Source: Treponema sp. UBA4692
GTDB lineage: Bacteria; Spirochaetota; Spirochaetia; Treponematales; Treponemataceae
DNA length: 6,155 nucleotides
Assembly (NCBI GenBank): GCA_002404895.1
Contig: DHKO01000029.1
Coordinates: 1-6,155 of the forward strand
Reading direction: 5' to 3'
The notes beneath the pieces are model-generated. The model worked only from the letters and a program-made list of their open reading frames with translations, was not told where the DNA came from and made no database searches. The position numbers and the translations under genes are program-made. Numbering within the stretch: the first letter of the stretch is position 1; every line of letters starts with the position of its first letter. Shown one piece after another: positions 6,129-6,155 of the stretch.

Positions 6129-6155
6129 GTCGGCTATATCGCGAGTTTTCAAAAC

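Noticed and set aside
1..6155. Avoidance of the GCCGGC target
   Set aside because: I saw no GCCGGC by eye, although several near matches (GCCGGT, GCCGGA, CCCGGC) occur. Only one or two sites would be expected in 6 kb, so the absence means nothing here.

Overview
The window looks like a piece of bacterial chromosome. The best guess is a host-associated spirochaete of the Treponema type: SD-plus-T-rich leaders, gene sequences that mix AT-rich and GC-richer blocks, and a DUF4491 membrane protein. This rests on gene style only, has low confidence, and no marker gene is present to confirm it.

Left part (1-1897, + strand): a type II restriction-modification pair. A C5-cytosine methyltransferase with all its catalytic motifs starts at a TTG codon. 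It is overlapped by 41 bp by a restriction endonuclease that, read across a single-base frameshift, matches the NgoMIV family (target GCCGGC) along its whole length. The endonuclease frame breaks between its N-terminal half and its PD...SxK catalytic core. The likely present state is therefore an intact methyltransferase with a dead partner, unless the missing base is a sequencing error.

Middle (1898-3800, + strand): an AT-rich gap with a plausible promoter and an AT-only inverted repeat, then an exported serine hydrolase of the beta-lactamase/NylB-like family, a 12-bp hairpin, and a small DUF4491 membrane protein. Between this gene and the converging gene from the right lies a non-coding array of seven and a half tandem 41-bp repeats (3808-4112). 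Most units carry a short dyad of the form CGGAATnATTCCG. This is the least explained part of the window.

Right part (4128-6155, - strand): a two-gene operon. A UPF0340/DUF436 (YwlG-like) protein is followed, with a 4-nt GTGA stop/start overlap, by a MATE-family multidrug/Na+ antiporter. The operon has a near-consensus promoter (TTCACA, 17 bp, TATAAT) placed so close to the first ATG that the mRNA should be leaderless or nearly so. Upstream of it, a GC-rich hairpin with a T-run appears to terminate a minus-strand gene lying outside the window.

No RNA gene, insertion sequence or CRISPR array was seen. The restriction-modification pair is an accessory module; the other genes look like ordinary chromosomal genes.
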